Assembly (NCBI RefSeq): GCF_014641635.1
Contig: NZ_BMIC01000001.1
Span: 626,641-690,640 of the forward strand
Source of the DNA: Aquaticitalea lipolytica
Lineage (GTDB): Bacteria > Bacteroidota > Bacteroidia > Flavobacteriales > Flavobacteriaceae
Direction of reading: 5' to 3'
DNA length: 64,000 nt
The notes beneath the pieces are model-generated. The model had not been told where the DNA came from and ran no database searches. It saw only the letters and a program-made list of their open reading frames with translations. Each line of letters begins with the position of its first letter. Within the stretch, counting starts at the first letter, position 1. Below, one piece after another: positions 33,677 to 42,204 of the stretch. The position numbers and the translations under genes are program-made.

Positions 33677-35665
33677 CTATTTACTTTGGTTTTTAAAATT
33701 TTTAAGCCCAGTTTTTAACCAATTATAATACTCTTCAATATCTGGAGTATATGCTGTTGTATGATTTAGCAATTCCATATTATGATTTAATAACACATAA
33801 TAAGGTTGTGAGTTGTTTTTAAAGTTAATCGTTTGCAATGTAGCCCATTTATCTCCTATGGTTTTTATTTTTTTGACAGTTCCGTTATGTTTCAAATAGT
33901 CAAATTGCATATCAGTTGCTAATTCTTTTCTATCATCTACATATAGAGAAATAACTATATAATCGTCATTTAAAATATTAAACACTTTTGGTTGGCTCCA
34001 AACCTGCTCTTCCATTTTTCTACAATTAACACAAGCCCAACCCGTAAAATCTAACATTATTGGTTTGTTTTGTGCTTTAGCTGCTGCTACGCCTTCATCT
34101 AAGTCTTTATAACAATTAAGTCCAAGCGGACACTCAGAACTTTTATCATAATAACTATAGAATAATGGAGGTGGAAAACCACTTAACAGAGTTAAGTTTG
34201 CCGCTTTAGTATTTGTTAATCCAGGTATTAAATACACAACAAATGCAATTGTAAGCAATCCAAAACCAATTCTACCTTTACTTAGTTTATTAATTGGCCC
34301 ATCATGAGGAAATTTTATTTTTCCAAATAAATACAATGCTAATCCAATGCCTATAACAATCCAAAGCCCTATAAACAATTCTCTTTTTAAAAGTCCCCAA
34401 TGCTCAACTAAGTCTGCATTTGATAAGAATTTAAGCGCTAAACCAAGCTCTATAAACCCTAACACTACTTTTACTGTATTTAACCATCCACCAGATTTAG
34501 GCAACGAATTTAACCACTTTGGAAACATAGCAAATAATGTAAAAGGTAATGCTAAAGCTAAACCAAAACCACTCATACCAAGTGATAATTGAGTTGCACC
34601 TCCATCTGAAGATAATGAGCTACCTAATAAGGTTCCTAAAATTGGTCCTGTACAAGAGAATGACACAATTGCTAGCGTTAAAGCCATAAAAAATATTCCG
34701 ATAATTCCACCAATTCTATTTGCTTTACTATCTAATGCATTACTCCAAGAAGATGGTAATGTAAGTTCGTAAAATCCGAAAAATGAAAAAGCAAAGGCTA
34801 CAAAAATCACGAAGAATATAACATTTAAGGTAACATTGGTCGAAATATTATTAAGTATTTCAGCATCAATAGTATCTATTAAATGAAATGGAAGGCTTAA
34901 AATAGCATATATTAAAAAGATAAAAAACCCATACATAATTGAGTTTGCCATTCCTTTTTGGCTATTAGCTCCGCTTTTAGTAAAAAACGAAACTGTTAAT
35001 GGTATCATTGGGAATACACAAGGTGTTAGTAAAGCAATTAATCCGCCTAAAAACCCTAATAAGAAAATTGTAAAATTACTTTTCTCTTCTACCTTTTCTT
35101 GTTTAAAATTTTCCCATCCTGTAACATTCATTTCTAAAGCTTCTGATAATGCCTTACTTCTATCATCTATTGTTACTGGAATTACTACATTAGCTTTTGA
35201 TGGGTCTTTTTTTATTATATCAAACTCCAAATCTATATAATTTGGAGGTGTACATTGCTTATCATCACAAGCCATAAATTCGACTTGACCTATAATACTA
35301 GCTAAGTCTTTATTCAAAATTTTTACACGTTGTCTGAACTCAGCTTTATCTTCAAAAAACTTAATTTTCATCATAAAAACTGGATCATCAACTGTATGAC
35401 CTTTTTCTTCTGATGTTTTACCTACTAATTCATATTCATCATTAGCTGTAAAAGTAAATGTAGTTGGAATTGGACCATCTTCTGGCACATTTTGAGAGTA
35501 TAGATGCCATCCTTTATCTATAGTAGCTTTAGCAATTAAATCGTATTCAGTATCAGATATTTTCTCAATAGAAGTATCCCACTTTACTGGTTCTAAAATC
35601 TGTGACTGGACTGTTGAAAGTGAAACAGTAAGTAAAAAAATGAGACCTAATAAAAATTTATTCAT
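33677..35665 (-). CDS. dsbD: Thiol:disulfide interchange protein DsbD
   Basis: 662 residues, full-length three-domain architecture: signal peptide and periplasmic DsbD-alpha domain (about 25-155, ECDDKQCTPP-type Cys pair at KQC), a membrane CcdA-like domain of eight helices (LLTPCVFPMIPLTVSFF and FSCTGPILGTLLG supply the two conserved Cys), and a C-terminal thioredoxin domain with WACVNCRKMEE (about 540-551). It carries electrons from cytoplasmic thioredoxin to periplasmic DsbC/CcmG-type partners. Monocistronic with 165 bp before the next gene. Confidence 0.93.
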   Translation of the reverse strand: MNKFLLGLIFLLTVSLSTVQSQILEPVKWDTSIEKISDTEYDLIAKATIDKGWHLYSQNVPEDGPIPTTFTFTANDEYELVGKTSEEKGHTVDDPVFMMKIKFFEDKAEFRQRVKILNKDLASIIGQVEFMACDDKQCTPPNYIDLEFDIIKKDPSKANVVIPVTIDDRSKALSEALEMNVTGWENFKQEKVEEKSNFTIFLLGFLGGLIALLTPCVFPMIPLTVSFFTKSGANSQKGMANSIMYGFFIFLIYAILSLPFHLIDTIDAEILNNISTNVTLNVIFFVIFVAFAFSFFGFYELTLPSSWSNALDSKANRIGGIIGIFFMALTLAIVSFSCTGPILGTLLGSSLSSDGGATQLSLGMSGFGLALALPFTLFAMFPKWLNSLPKSGGWLNTVKVVLGFIELGLALKFLSNADLVEHWGLLKRELFIGLWIVIGIGLALYLFGKIKFPHDGPINKLSKGRIGFGLLTIAFVVYLIPGLTNTKAANLTLLSGFPPPLFYSYYDKSSECPLGLNCYKDLDEGVAAAKAQNKPIMLDFTGWACVNCRKMEEQVWSQPKVFNILNDDYIVISLYVDDRKELATDMQFDYLKHNGTVKKIKTIGDKWATLQTINFKNNSQPYYVLLNHNMELLNHTTAYTPDIEEYYNWLKTGLKNFKNQSK

Positions 35666-35797
35666 TGCTTAACTTTTTCAATCTTATAAAAAGATATTGA
35701 TTTACGTAAAGCAACAAAAATAATAGAAGTAAGCTAATGTCACCTATAAAGGTTTCATAAATTTATGCTAATATGAGAGATAGTAATTATTGAAAAT

Positions 35798-35828
35798 AAA
35801 AAAAGCTGAGTATTAAACTCAGCTTTTT
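35798..35828. terminator. Bidirectional terminator by the rhodanese gene
   Basis: AAAAGCTGAGT and ACTCAGCTTTT form an 11-bp stem around ATTAA with A/T runs on both flanks. It lies just 3' of the minus-strand rhodanese stop. Confidence 0.8.
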
Positions 35829-35830
35829 TG

Positions 35831-36229
35831 TTAGTTTTCTGTCTGGATTTTAAATCCTTTAAATTTCCATTTGGTAATACCTCCATCGAGATCAAAAATT
35901 TTAATAAATCCTGCCGCCTGAAGCTTTTCAGCACATTTAGCACTACGTCCACCAGATTTGCAATACAATACAACTGGTTTAGATTTATCTAATTTTAATA
36001 TGTCTTCATCAAATGTTGGTGAATTAAAATCTATGTTTTGAGCATTGTCAATAAATCCATCTTCAAGCTCTTTTGGTGTTCTTACATCTACTAATTGTAC
36101 ATCTTTTTGTTCAAGTAGTGTTTGCATTTCTTCTGGAGTTACTAATTTAATTTCTCCTTGTGATTCATCTTTACAGCTAGTTGCTAATACCATTATAGCA
36201 ACACTTAAAATTGTTAATACTTTTTTCAT
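35831..36229 (-). CDS. Rhodanese-domain lipoprotein
   Basis: 132 residues from the ATG at 36229; an upstream ATG in frame adds a stretch without signal-peptide character. Signal and lipobox MVLATSCKDES (Cys about 19). Rhodanese domain: VTPEEMQTLLEQKDVQLVDVRTPKELEDGFIDNAQNIDF, active-site loop CKSGGRSAKCAEKL with the catalytic Cys. It is a periplasmic sulfur carrier or thiol-handling protein. It follows another rhodanese gene by 17 bp, forming a small operon. Confidence 0.85.
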   Translation of the reverse strand: MKKVLTILSVAIMVLATSCKDESQGEIKLVTPEEMQTLLEQKDVQLVDVRTPKELEDGFIDNAQNIDFNSPTFDEDILKLDKSKPVVLYCKSGGRSAKCAEKLQAAGFIKIFDLDGGITKWKFKGFKIQTEN

Positions 36230-36246
36230 TTTGATTGATGTTTTTG

Positions 36247-36555
36247 TTATTCGACGTCTCCAGTCCACTGACTAAATCCTCCTATTAAATTATAGGTGTT
36301 TTTAAAACCTAATTGATTCATAACTGCGCAAGCTTGAGCACTTCGCCCACCAGCTTTACAATACACATAATAGTTTTTAGATTTATCTAAAGCATCTACT
36401 TCATAAATAAACCCTTGACCTTTATAAATATCTATATGAAGAGCGTTAGGAATTTTTCCTTCATCTACCTCATCTTGAGTACGTACATCTAAAATAACAG
36501 CGTTATTGTCATTATTAAGTTGCTCTACCCAATCTAGTTGTGTTAAATCTGCCAT
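36247..36555 (-). CDS. Cytoplasmic rhodanese-domain protein
   Basis: 102 residues, no signal peptide. A complete rhodanese fold: VILDVRTQDEVDEGKIPNALHIDI and the active loop YCKAGGRSAQACAVM with the catalytic Cys. Of the single-domain GlpE/PspE type. It is paired with the lipid-anchored copy downstream, so one enzyme may work on each side of the inner membrane. Confidence 0.88.
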   Translation of the reverse strand: MADLTQLDWVEQLNNDNNAVILDVRTQDEVDEGKIPNALHIDIYKGQGFIYEVDALDKSKNYYVYCKAGGRSAQACAVMNQLGFKNTYNLIGGFSQWTGDVE

Positions 36556-36608
36556 AATTTACTATCAAAAACTATGCTAAATTAACTTTTCTTTATGATA
36601 AAGACGAA

Positions 36609-36637
36609 AAAAAATCCGAAGTGTTACGCTTCGGATT
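36609..36637 (-). terminator. Terminator of the thioredoxin-like operon
   Basis: AATCCGAAG and CTTCGGATT form a 9-bp stem with a 7-base loop; on the minus strand it is followed by eight T. It lies in the gap between the thioredoxin-like gene (stop at 36681) and the rhodanese start. Confidence 0.78.
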
Positions 36638-36680
36638 CAATTTTTAACATTTTTCTCCTTTTAAAATGGAGACTTAATTT

Positions 36681-37286
36681 TTAAACTTTAATTGAACAAC
36701 CTATTGCTCTAGTTTCTTTTTCTGAAATTTCTTTACCTGATAATAATGCATCAACAGCATTTTCAACATATTTAGTTTTTACAGCTGCAGCATCTTGATA
36801 ATTATCATCTATAGCTCCAATATATTTAACTTGATTCCCTTTTTTGGTTTTTTGAAGTAAATACACATGAGGCGTTTTTGTTGCTCCATATTGAGGATAA
36901 ATTTTTTGTCCTTCATCCATTAAATAAGGGAAAGTAAACCCTTTAGCTTTAGCTCTTGCTTTCATAGCTTCCATATTATCTCCTGGCTTAACATCTGTGT
37001 TATTTGGCATAATAGCAATAACAGGATACCCTTTTGAAGCATATTTTTTGTTTAAAGCCTCTACTCTATCTTCATAAGCAACAGCATAAGGACAAGTATT
37101 ACAAGTAAAAATGACAATAAACCCTTTAGCGTTTTTATAATTTGCTAAGGATACCATTTTACCATCAACGTTCTTTAAATTAAAATCGGTTGCAATATCA
37201 CCAACTTTATAACCATTGCTAGTGGTTGTAAATGCAGATGCAATTACTATTGTAATAACTGCAATAAATGTTTTTAATGTGTACAT
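36681..37286 (-). CDS. Secreted peroxiredoxin/thioredoxin-like protein
   Basis: 201 residues with a signal peptide (VIASAFTTTSNG). Redoxin domain: IATDFNLKNVDGKMVSLANY, active site FTCNTCPYAVAYEDRVEAL (CxxC-like, CNTC), PVIAIMPNNTD, then TPHVYLLQ. It acts in periplasmic thiol redox or peroxide reduction. It ends 5 bp from the neighbouring TlpA-like gene in the same direction, so they are one operon. Confidence 0.85.
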   Translation of the reverse strand: MYTLKTFIAVITIVIASAFTTTSNGYKVGDIATDFNLKNVDGKMVSLANYKNAKGFIVIFTCNTCPYAVAYEDRVEALNKKYASKGYPVIAIMPNNTDVKPGDNMEAMKARAKAKGFTFPYLMDEGQKIYPQYGATKTPHVYLLQKTKKGNQVKYIGAIDDNYQDAAAVKTKYVENAVDALLSGKEISEKETRAIGCSIKV

Positions 37287-37291
37287 AATAT

Positions 37292-37819
37292 TTATTTTAA
37301 GAATTGTTTGACTTCGGTTTCTAATTCATTGTATGTAAATGACTGTTCGTAAAACTGTCGTTTATTTTTATTAAAAATGATAGTTGCTGGTATAGCGCCA
37401 GACCAAGTTTCATGAACTTTTGGAATCCATGTGTTAGAATCTACATCGTTTAATGCAACTACCTTAGACTTTAAGTTTTTACTAATTATAAATGGTTTTA
37501 ACTTTGACTCATATTTATTTGGAAAATCTAGACTTACTAAAATAACCTCAACATTTTTATCGGCATATTTATAGTTTAACTCTTCAAAATATGGCAGTTC
37601 TTTTACACAAGGTGCACACCAAGTTGCCCAAAAGTTAACTACATAAATCTTATCTGTAGTAGTACTCAAATATTTTTGCAACCCATCAAAATCATAAACT
37701 TCTAACTCAATTGATTCCTCAACATTATCGTTTTCAATTTTTGCAGCACTATTAGTTGCTTCTGGTTTATCCTTACATGAAACCAGTAAAATTATTAATA
37801 AATAGGTAAGTATCCTCAT
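37292..37819 (-). CDS. TlpA-like thioredoxin lipoprotein
   Basis: 175 residues. Lipobox LLIILLVSCKDK (Cys about 15) and a TlpA/ResA-type thioredoxin domain with VNFWATWCAPCVKELPYF (CAPC active site, about 66-69), followed by the cis-Pro region GAIPATIIFNK. A membrane-anchored thiol-disulfide reductant, often fed by DsbD/CcdA; DsbD is encoded 2 kb away. First gene of the operon with the thioredoxin-like gene at 36681. Confidence 0.88.
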   Translation of the reverse strand: MRILTYLLIILLVSCKDKPEATNSAAKIENDNVEESIELEVYDFDGLQKYLSTTTDKIYVVNFWATWCAPCVKELPYFEELNYKYADKNVEVILVSLDFPNKYESKLKPFIISKNLKSKVVALNDVDSNTWIPKVHETWSGAIPATIIFNKNKRQFYEQSFTYNELETEVKQFLK

Positions 37820-37906
37820 GATATAAAGTTATAAATCTGAATGAAACCTATTAAAACTTTAACAAAATATTATAGCTAAATATATTTTTTGAGTTGATAT
37901 AAATAT

Positions 37907-37934
37907 TACATTTGTATATACAATTGTTGTATAT
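37907..37934 (+). promoter_or_regulatory. -7 box and palindromic operator of the MarR gene
   Basis: TACATTTG (37907-37914) matches the TAnnTTTG box. It abuts an 8-bp inverted repeat ATATACAA (37916-37923) and TTGTATAT (37927-37934) with 3-base spacer, which runs into the ATG at 37933. MarR dimers commonly bind such palindromes, so the gene is probably autorepressed together with yceI. Confidence 0.55.
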
Positions 37935-38388
37935 GAAAGAGTTAGAAGATATTTTAAAAACCAGTAAAACATTACCATTGTCACGTAAAACAATAATAAA
38001 TGTGTTTTTGTCAAATACGTACTTTAAGGACGAAATGTTGTCTGTTTTAAAACCTTTTGACTTGTCTGTAGAACAATTTAATGTATTGAGAATTTTAAGA
38101 GGTCAAAATGAAAAACCGCTAAACCTACAAGATATTCAAGATCGAATGGTCAATAAAATGAGTAATACTACACGTTTAATTGATAAATTACTTTTGAAAG
38201 GTTTTGTAGAGCGAAATACTTGCGCAAAAAATCGCAGAAAGATTGAAATTTTTATAACTCAAGATGGGCTTAAAACATTATCTGTATTAGATCCAATAAT
38301 TGATGATATAGAACAACAAATGACATCAAATTTATCTCAAACAGAATTAGAACAATTAAATAATTTATTAACAAAACTTAAAGCTTAA
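37933..38388 (+). CDS. MarR-family transcriptional regulator
   Basis: 151 residues from the ATG at 37933 (an ATG 21 bases earlier lies in the operator). Winged-helix MarR fold: FDLSVEQFNVLRILRGQNEKPLNLQDIQDRMVNKMSNTTRLIDKLLLKGFVERNTCAKNRRKIEIFITQDG, and a C-terminal dimerisation helix (SNLSQTELEQLNNLL). The -CAKNRR- wing is typical. Operon with yceI (11 bp gap), which it probably controls. Confidence 0.9.
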   Translation: MKELEDILKTSKTLPLSRKTIINVFLSNTYFKDEMLSVLKPFDLSVEQFNVLRILRGQNEKPLNLQDIQDRMVNKMSNTTRLIDKLLLKGFVERNTCAKNRRKIEIFITQDGLKTLSVLDPIIDDIEQQMTSNLSQTELEQLNNLLTKLKA

Positions 38389-38399
38389 AATTAAACACT

Positions 38400-38969
38400 A
38401 TGAAAAACAACATTTTAAAATCAGCATTTGTATTTGTACTAGCGTTAACTGTAGTATCATTTACTTCAATTTCTGACAAAACTGTTAATGTAAAAGACAG
38501 CCAAATAACTTGGAAAGGTTACAAAGTAACTGGTCAACATGAAGGTACAATTAGTTTAAAAGAGGGAACTCTAACATTTAAAGACAACAAACTTACTGGA
38601 GGTAATTTTGTAATGGACATGACATCTTTAACTGTAACAGATTTAGAAGGTGGAATGAAAGGTAAATTAGAAGGTCACTTAAAATCTGATGACTTTTTTG
38701 GAGTAGAAAAACACCCAACTGCATCATTTAAAATTACTAAAGTTGAAGGTAAAGACGGTAAATATAAAGTTACTGGAGCCTTAACTATTAAAGGAAATAC
38801 AAACACAAATACATTTGATATGACTGTTGATAAAAACTCAGCAACTGCTGCTTTAAAAATTGACAGAAGTAAATATGATGTAAGATATGGATCGACTAGC
38901 TTCTTTGAAAACTTACAAGACAAAGCTATCTACGATGAGTTTGACCTAAATGTGAATTTAAAATTCTAA
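38400..38969 (+). CDS. YceI-family protein (MarR-controlled)
   Basis: 189 residues. Signal peptide ends VSFTSISD. YceI lipocalin-like fold: SQITWKGYKVTGQHEGTISLKEGTLTFKDNKLTGGNFVMDMTSLTVTD, HPTASFKITKV, and GALTIKGNTNTNTFDMTV. It binds a polyisoprenoid or lipid in the periplasm in known members. Distinct from the copy at 31544. Followed by a terminator. Confidence 0.93.
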   Translation: MKNNILKSAFVFVLALTVVSFTSISDKTVNVKDSQITWKGYKVTGQHEGTISLKEGTLTFKDNKLTGGNFVMDMTSLTVTDLEGGMKGKLEGHLKSDDFFGVEKHPTASFKITKVEGKDGKYKVTGALTIKGNTNTNTFDMTVDKNSATAALKIDRSKYDVRYGSTSFFENLQDKAIYDEFDLNVNLKF

Positions 38970-39002
38970 AAAAGAATTGATTTTTAGCAACATTTAGTGA
39001 CG

Positions 39003-39031
39003 AGAATCCTGCATTTGCAGGATTCTTTTTT
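39003..39031 (+). terminator. Terminator after yceI
   Basis: AGAATCCTGC and GCAGGATTCT (10-bp stem, loop ATTT) with six T after it. It ends 18 bp before the trp promoter. Confidence 0.85.
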
Positions 39032-39048
39032 AATTTTAACTTAAATAG

Positions 39049-39079
39049 TTTGAAAAACTAATTTTCATTTCTATATTTG
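39049..39079 (+). promoter_or_regulatory. trp operon promoter
   Basis: TTTG (39049-39052), exactly 19 bp, then TATATTTG (39072-39079): a perfect match to the Bacteroidota promoter consensus. It lies 20 bp upstream of the leader-peptide ATG and 156 bp before trpE. Confidence 0.78.
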
Positions 39080-39098
39080 ACAAACATTAAAAACAAAA

Positions 39099-39155
39099 AT
39101 GAACACAATTTTAAATCATACTTGGTGGTGGAACTTTCGAAACTCAATTTCGTGA
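39099..39155 (+). CDS. trpL: trp leader peptide (attenuation)
   Basis: 18 residues: MNTILNHTWWWNFRNSIS. Three consecutive Trp codons (39123-39131) sense charged tRNA-Trp. The frame is in no database sense a protein; it is a control element. Its stop codon region TCGTGAA (39150-39156) is complementary to TTCACGA (39202-39208), which forms the loop and start of the 3' arm of the terminator. A ribosome stalled at the Trp codons leaves that region free to pair, so transcription continues into trpE. Confidence 0.88.
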   Translation: MNTILNHTWWWNFRNSIS

Positions 39156-39189
39156 AGTAACCCTTTTGTATATTTAAAAATCAACATAT

Positions 39190-39222
39190 AAAGGCTTGTC
39201 ATTCACGACAAGCCTTTTTTTT
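39190..39222 (+). terminator. trp attenuator terminator
   Basis: AAAGGCTTGTC and GACAAGCCTTT make an 11-bp stem (loop ATTCAC) followed by a run of T, 35 bp after the leader peptide stop and 12 bp before trpE. Its loop and 3' arm overlap the segment that can pair with the leader stop region. Confidence 0.9.
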
Positions 39223-39234
39223 ATTTAAAATTTT

Positions 39235-40638
39235 ATGAAGACATTCAGTTTATACACACACTACAAAAAAATACTAGCAGATACTATTACACCTGTAAGC
39301 ATATATTTAAAAATACGCGATAAATTCCCAAATAGTATCTTATTAGAAAGTAGTGATTATCATGCTAACGATAATAGTTTTTCATACATCTGCTGCAATC
39401 CTATTGCGTCTATAAAAATAAAAGATGAAGCTATCACTCAAACTTTTCCAGATGGGACAGTCTTTAAAAATAAGATTAAGAAAACTACAAGTGTAACTAA
39501 AGTCATTCATAAGTTCACAAAACGATTTAAAGTTCAGTCTGAAGAAAATTTCAAATTTATAAATAATGGCATTTTTGGCTATATAGCTTATGATGCTGTA
39601 CGTTATTTTGAAGATGTTGAGATTTCAAAAAAGGAAGACCATTTAAATATTCCAGATATATACTACGCAGTATATCAAAACATCATTGCTATAAATCATT
39701 TTAAAAACGAAGCTTACGTTTTTGCACACTGTTTTGATACAGATAATAATATTGATGATATTCTTCAACTAATAAAATCTAAAAACTACTCAGCTTTTAA
39801 TTTTTCAACTCAAGGCAAAACATCCTCAAATCTTACAGATGTAGAATATAAAGAGCACGTAGATTTAGCAAAAAAGCATTGTGCTCGTGGTGATGTGTTT
39901 CAACTTGTACTTTCAAAAAAATTCTCTCAACAGTTTAAAGGCGATGAGTTTAATGTTTACAGAGCATTACGTAGCATAAACCCTTCTCCTTATCTTTTTT
40001 ATTTTGATTATGGTGACTTTAAAATATTTGGAAGTTCACCAGAAGCGCAATTAGTAATTAATAAAGGAAAGGCTGAAATTCATCCAATTGCAGGCACATT
40101 TAAACGCACAGGCAATGATGAAAAAGATGCTGAATTGGCAAAAAAATTATCTATAGATGACAAAGAAAATGCTGAACATGTTATGCTGGTAGATTTAGCT
40201 CGAAACGATTTGAGCAGACATGGTAGTAATGTAAAAGTTGAAAAATATAGAGAAGTACAATTCTTCTCACATGTTATACATTTAGTAAGTAAAGTTACTG
40301 GTAATAAGCATAAAGACACAACAACCATGCAAGTGGTCGCAGATACATTTCCAGCAGGAACATTAAGTGGAGCGCCAAAGCACAAAGCCATGCAACTTAT
40401 AGAAAAATATGAAAAAACAAGCCGTGATTTTTACGGAGGTGCAATAGGTTTTATGGATTTTGATGGTAACTTTAATCATGCCATAATGATTAGAACCTTT
40501 TTAAGTAAAAACCATCAATTGCATTGGCAAGCTGGCGCAGGATTAGTTTCAAAATCTAATCCAGAAACCGAATTACAAGAAGTTTACAATAAATTAGGAG
40601 CATTAACAAAAGCTATTGAATTAGCAGAAAACCTATAG
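39235..40638 (+). CDS. trpE: Anthranilate synthase component I
   Basis: 467 residues. Converts chorismate to anthranilate using ammonia or glutamine-derived ammonia from TrpG. C-terminal chorismate-binding domain: PIAGTFKRTGND, DLARNDLSRHG, FPAGTLSGAPKHKAMQLIEKYE, FYGGAIGFMDFDGN and WQAGAGLVSKSNPE. The N-terminal domain (LESSDYHANDNSFSYICCNP) bears the S-type feedback motif LESS that binds tryptophan. First gene of the trp operon, behind the attenuator; 2-bp gap to trpG. Confidence 0.96.
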   Translation: MKTFSLYTHYKKILADTITPVSIYLKIRDKFPNSILLESSDYHANDNSFSYICCNPIASIKIKDEAITQTFPDGTVFKNKIKKTTSVTKVIHKFTKRFKVQSEENFKFINNGIFGYIAYDAVRYFEDVEISKKEDHLNIPDIYYAVYQNIIAINHFKNEAYVFAHCFDTDNNIDDILQLIKSKNYSAFNFSTQGKTSSNLTDVEYKEHVDLAKKHCARGDVFQLVLSKKFSQQFKGDEFNVYRALRSINPSPYLFYFDYGDFKIFGSSPEAQLVINKGKAEIHPIAGTFKRTGNDEKDAELAKKLSIDDKENAEHVMLVDLARNDLSRHGSNVKVEKYREVQFFSHVIHLVSKVTGNKHKDTTTMQVVADTFPAGTLSGAPKHKAMQLIEKYEKTSRDFYGGAIGFMDFDGNFNHAIMIRTFLSKNHQLHWQAGAGLVSKSNPETELQEVYNKLGALTKAIELAENL

Positions 40639-40640
40639 CT

Positions 40641-41207
40641 ATGAAAAACGTATTAGTTATTGATAATTATGACAGTTTCACCTATAATCTTGTTCATTAT
40701 TTAGAAGATTTAGACTGTCAAGTTACTGTAAAACGAAATGACCAATTGCATATAGATGATGTAGAGGCATTCGATAAAATTGTATTATCACCAGGTCCAG
40801 GAATACCAGATGAAGCTGGATTACTTAAGCCTATTATAGCAAGATATGCTCCTACAAAAAGTATTCTAGGTGTTTGTTTAGGTCAGCAAGCTATTGGTGA
40901 GGTTTTTGGAGGCACATTAATAAATTTAGAAAATGTTTTTCATGGTGTTGCAACTAAAGTCACAAGCTGTGTAAATGACGAAATGTTATTTAATGGACTA
41001 GATAAAACTTTTGAAGTTGGTCGTTACCATTCTTGGGTTGTTGATGCAAATCTACCAGAAGTTTTAGAAGCAACTTCTTTTGATGAAAATGGTCAAGTAA
41101 TGTCTTTAAGACATAAAACTTATGATGTTAGAGGTGTACAATATCATCCTGAATCGGTTTTAACACCTAACGGAAAACAAATATTAAAAAACTGGATAAA
41201 TAGTTAA
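40641..41207 (+). CDS. trpG: Anthranilate synthase component II (glutamine amidotransferase)
   Basis: 188 residues, class I glutamine amidotransferase. DNYDSFTYNLVHYLEDL at the N-terminus, SPGPGIPDEAG oxyanion loop, nucleophile in GVCLGQQAIGE (Cys near residue 79), and YHPESVLTPNG with the His-Glu of the triad. It supplies ammonia to TrpE; family members may also serve PabB. 2 bp after trpE and 1 bp before trpD. Confidence 0.95.
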   Translation: MKNVLVIDNYDSFTYNLVHYLEDLDCQVTVKRNDQLHIDDVEAFDKIVLSPGPGIPDEAGLLKPIIARYAPTKSILGVCLGQQAIGEVFGGTLINLENVFHGVATKVTSCVNDEMLFNGLDKTFEVGRYHSWVVDANLPEVLEATSFDENGQVMSLRHKTYDVRGVQYHPESVLTPNGKQILKNWINS

Positions 41208-41208
41208 G

Positions 41209-42204
41209 ATGAAACAAATATTAAACAGACTTATAAATCAGGAAAATATTTCTAGTGAAGAAGCAAAACAAGTTTTAGTTAACATCTCTAAAGGAGATTA
41301 TAACCAAAGCCAAATCGCATCTTTTTTAACTGTATTTATGATGCGAAGTATAACTATTGAAGAGCTTTTTGGGTTTAGAGACGCTCTTTTAGAATTATGT
41401 ATTCCTGTTGACTTAAAAGGATATGAAGCGATTGATTTATGCGGAACTGGTGGTGATGGAAAAGACACTTTCAACATATCAACATTAGCATCATTTGTAA
41501 CAGCAGGAGCTGGCGTTAATGTTGCAAAACATGGCAATTACGGTGTATCTTCAGCTTGTGGTTCATCAAACGTAATGGAGCATTTAGGAATAAAATTTAC
41601 ATCAGATAAAGATTTTTTAAAACATAGTTTAGATGAAGCAGGAATTTGTGTTTTACACGCACCTTTATTTCATCCAGCAATGAAAAATGTTGCTCCAATT
41701 AGAAGAGAATTAGGCATAAAAACATTTTTTAACATGTTAGGTCCAATGGTAAATCCATCATTTCCTAAACATCAATTAGTTGGTGTTTTTAATTTAGAAT
41801 TATTGCGCATGTATGGCTATTTATATCAAAATACCGATAAAAATTATACAATTCTTCACGCCTTAGATGGTTATGACGAAATATCACTAACAGGACCAAC
41901 TAAAGTGATTAGAAACGATTCTGAATACATTATTAATCCTGAAGATTTTGGATTAGAAAATTTAAATCAGAGCGAAATACATGGTGGAAATTCTGTGGCA
42001 ACTTCTGCTAAAATATTCTCACACATTTTAAATGGTCAAGGTACTGACTCGCAAAATAATGTAGTTTGTGCAAACGCAGCTATGGCAATTTCAACAGTTA
42101 CAAAAAAGTCTATTGAAGATAGTTTTGAATTGGCAAAAGAGTCATTATTGGGAGGAAAGGCAAAGCAGAGTTTTGATAAATTAGTTAAACTAAGTAAGAA
42201 TTAA
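41209..42204 (+). CDS. trpD: Anthranilate phosphoribosyltransferase
   Basis: 331 residues. Adds phosphoribosyl pyrophosphate to anthranilate. Motifs: DLCGTGGDGKDTFNIST (PRPP binding), KHGNYGVSSACGSSNVMEHLG, HAPLFHPAMKNVAPIRRELGI and MLGPMVNPSFPKHQLVGVF. The stop (TAA) overlaps the trpC ATG by one base. Confidence 0.96.
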   Translation: MKQILNRLINQENISSEEAKQVLVNISKGDYNQSQIASFLTVFMMRSITIEELFGFRDALLELCIPVDLKGYEAIDLCGTGGDGKDTFNISTLASFVTAGAGVNVAKHGNYGVSSACGSSNVMEHLGIKFTSDKDFLKHSLDEAGICVLHAPLFHPAMKNVAPIRRELGIKTFFNMLGPMVNPSFPKHQLVGVFNLELLRMYGYLYQNTDKNYTILHALDGYDEISLTGPTKVIRNDSEYIINPEDFGLENLNQSEIHGGNSVATSAKIFSHILNGQGTDSQNNVVCANAAMAISTVTKKSIEDSFELAKESLLGGKAKQSFDKLVKLSKN

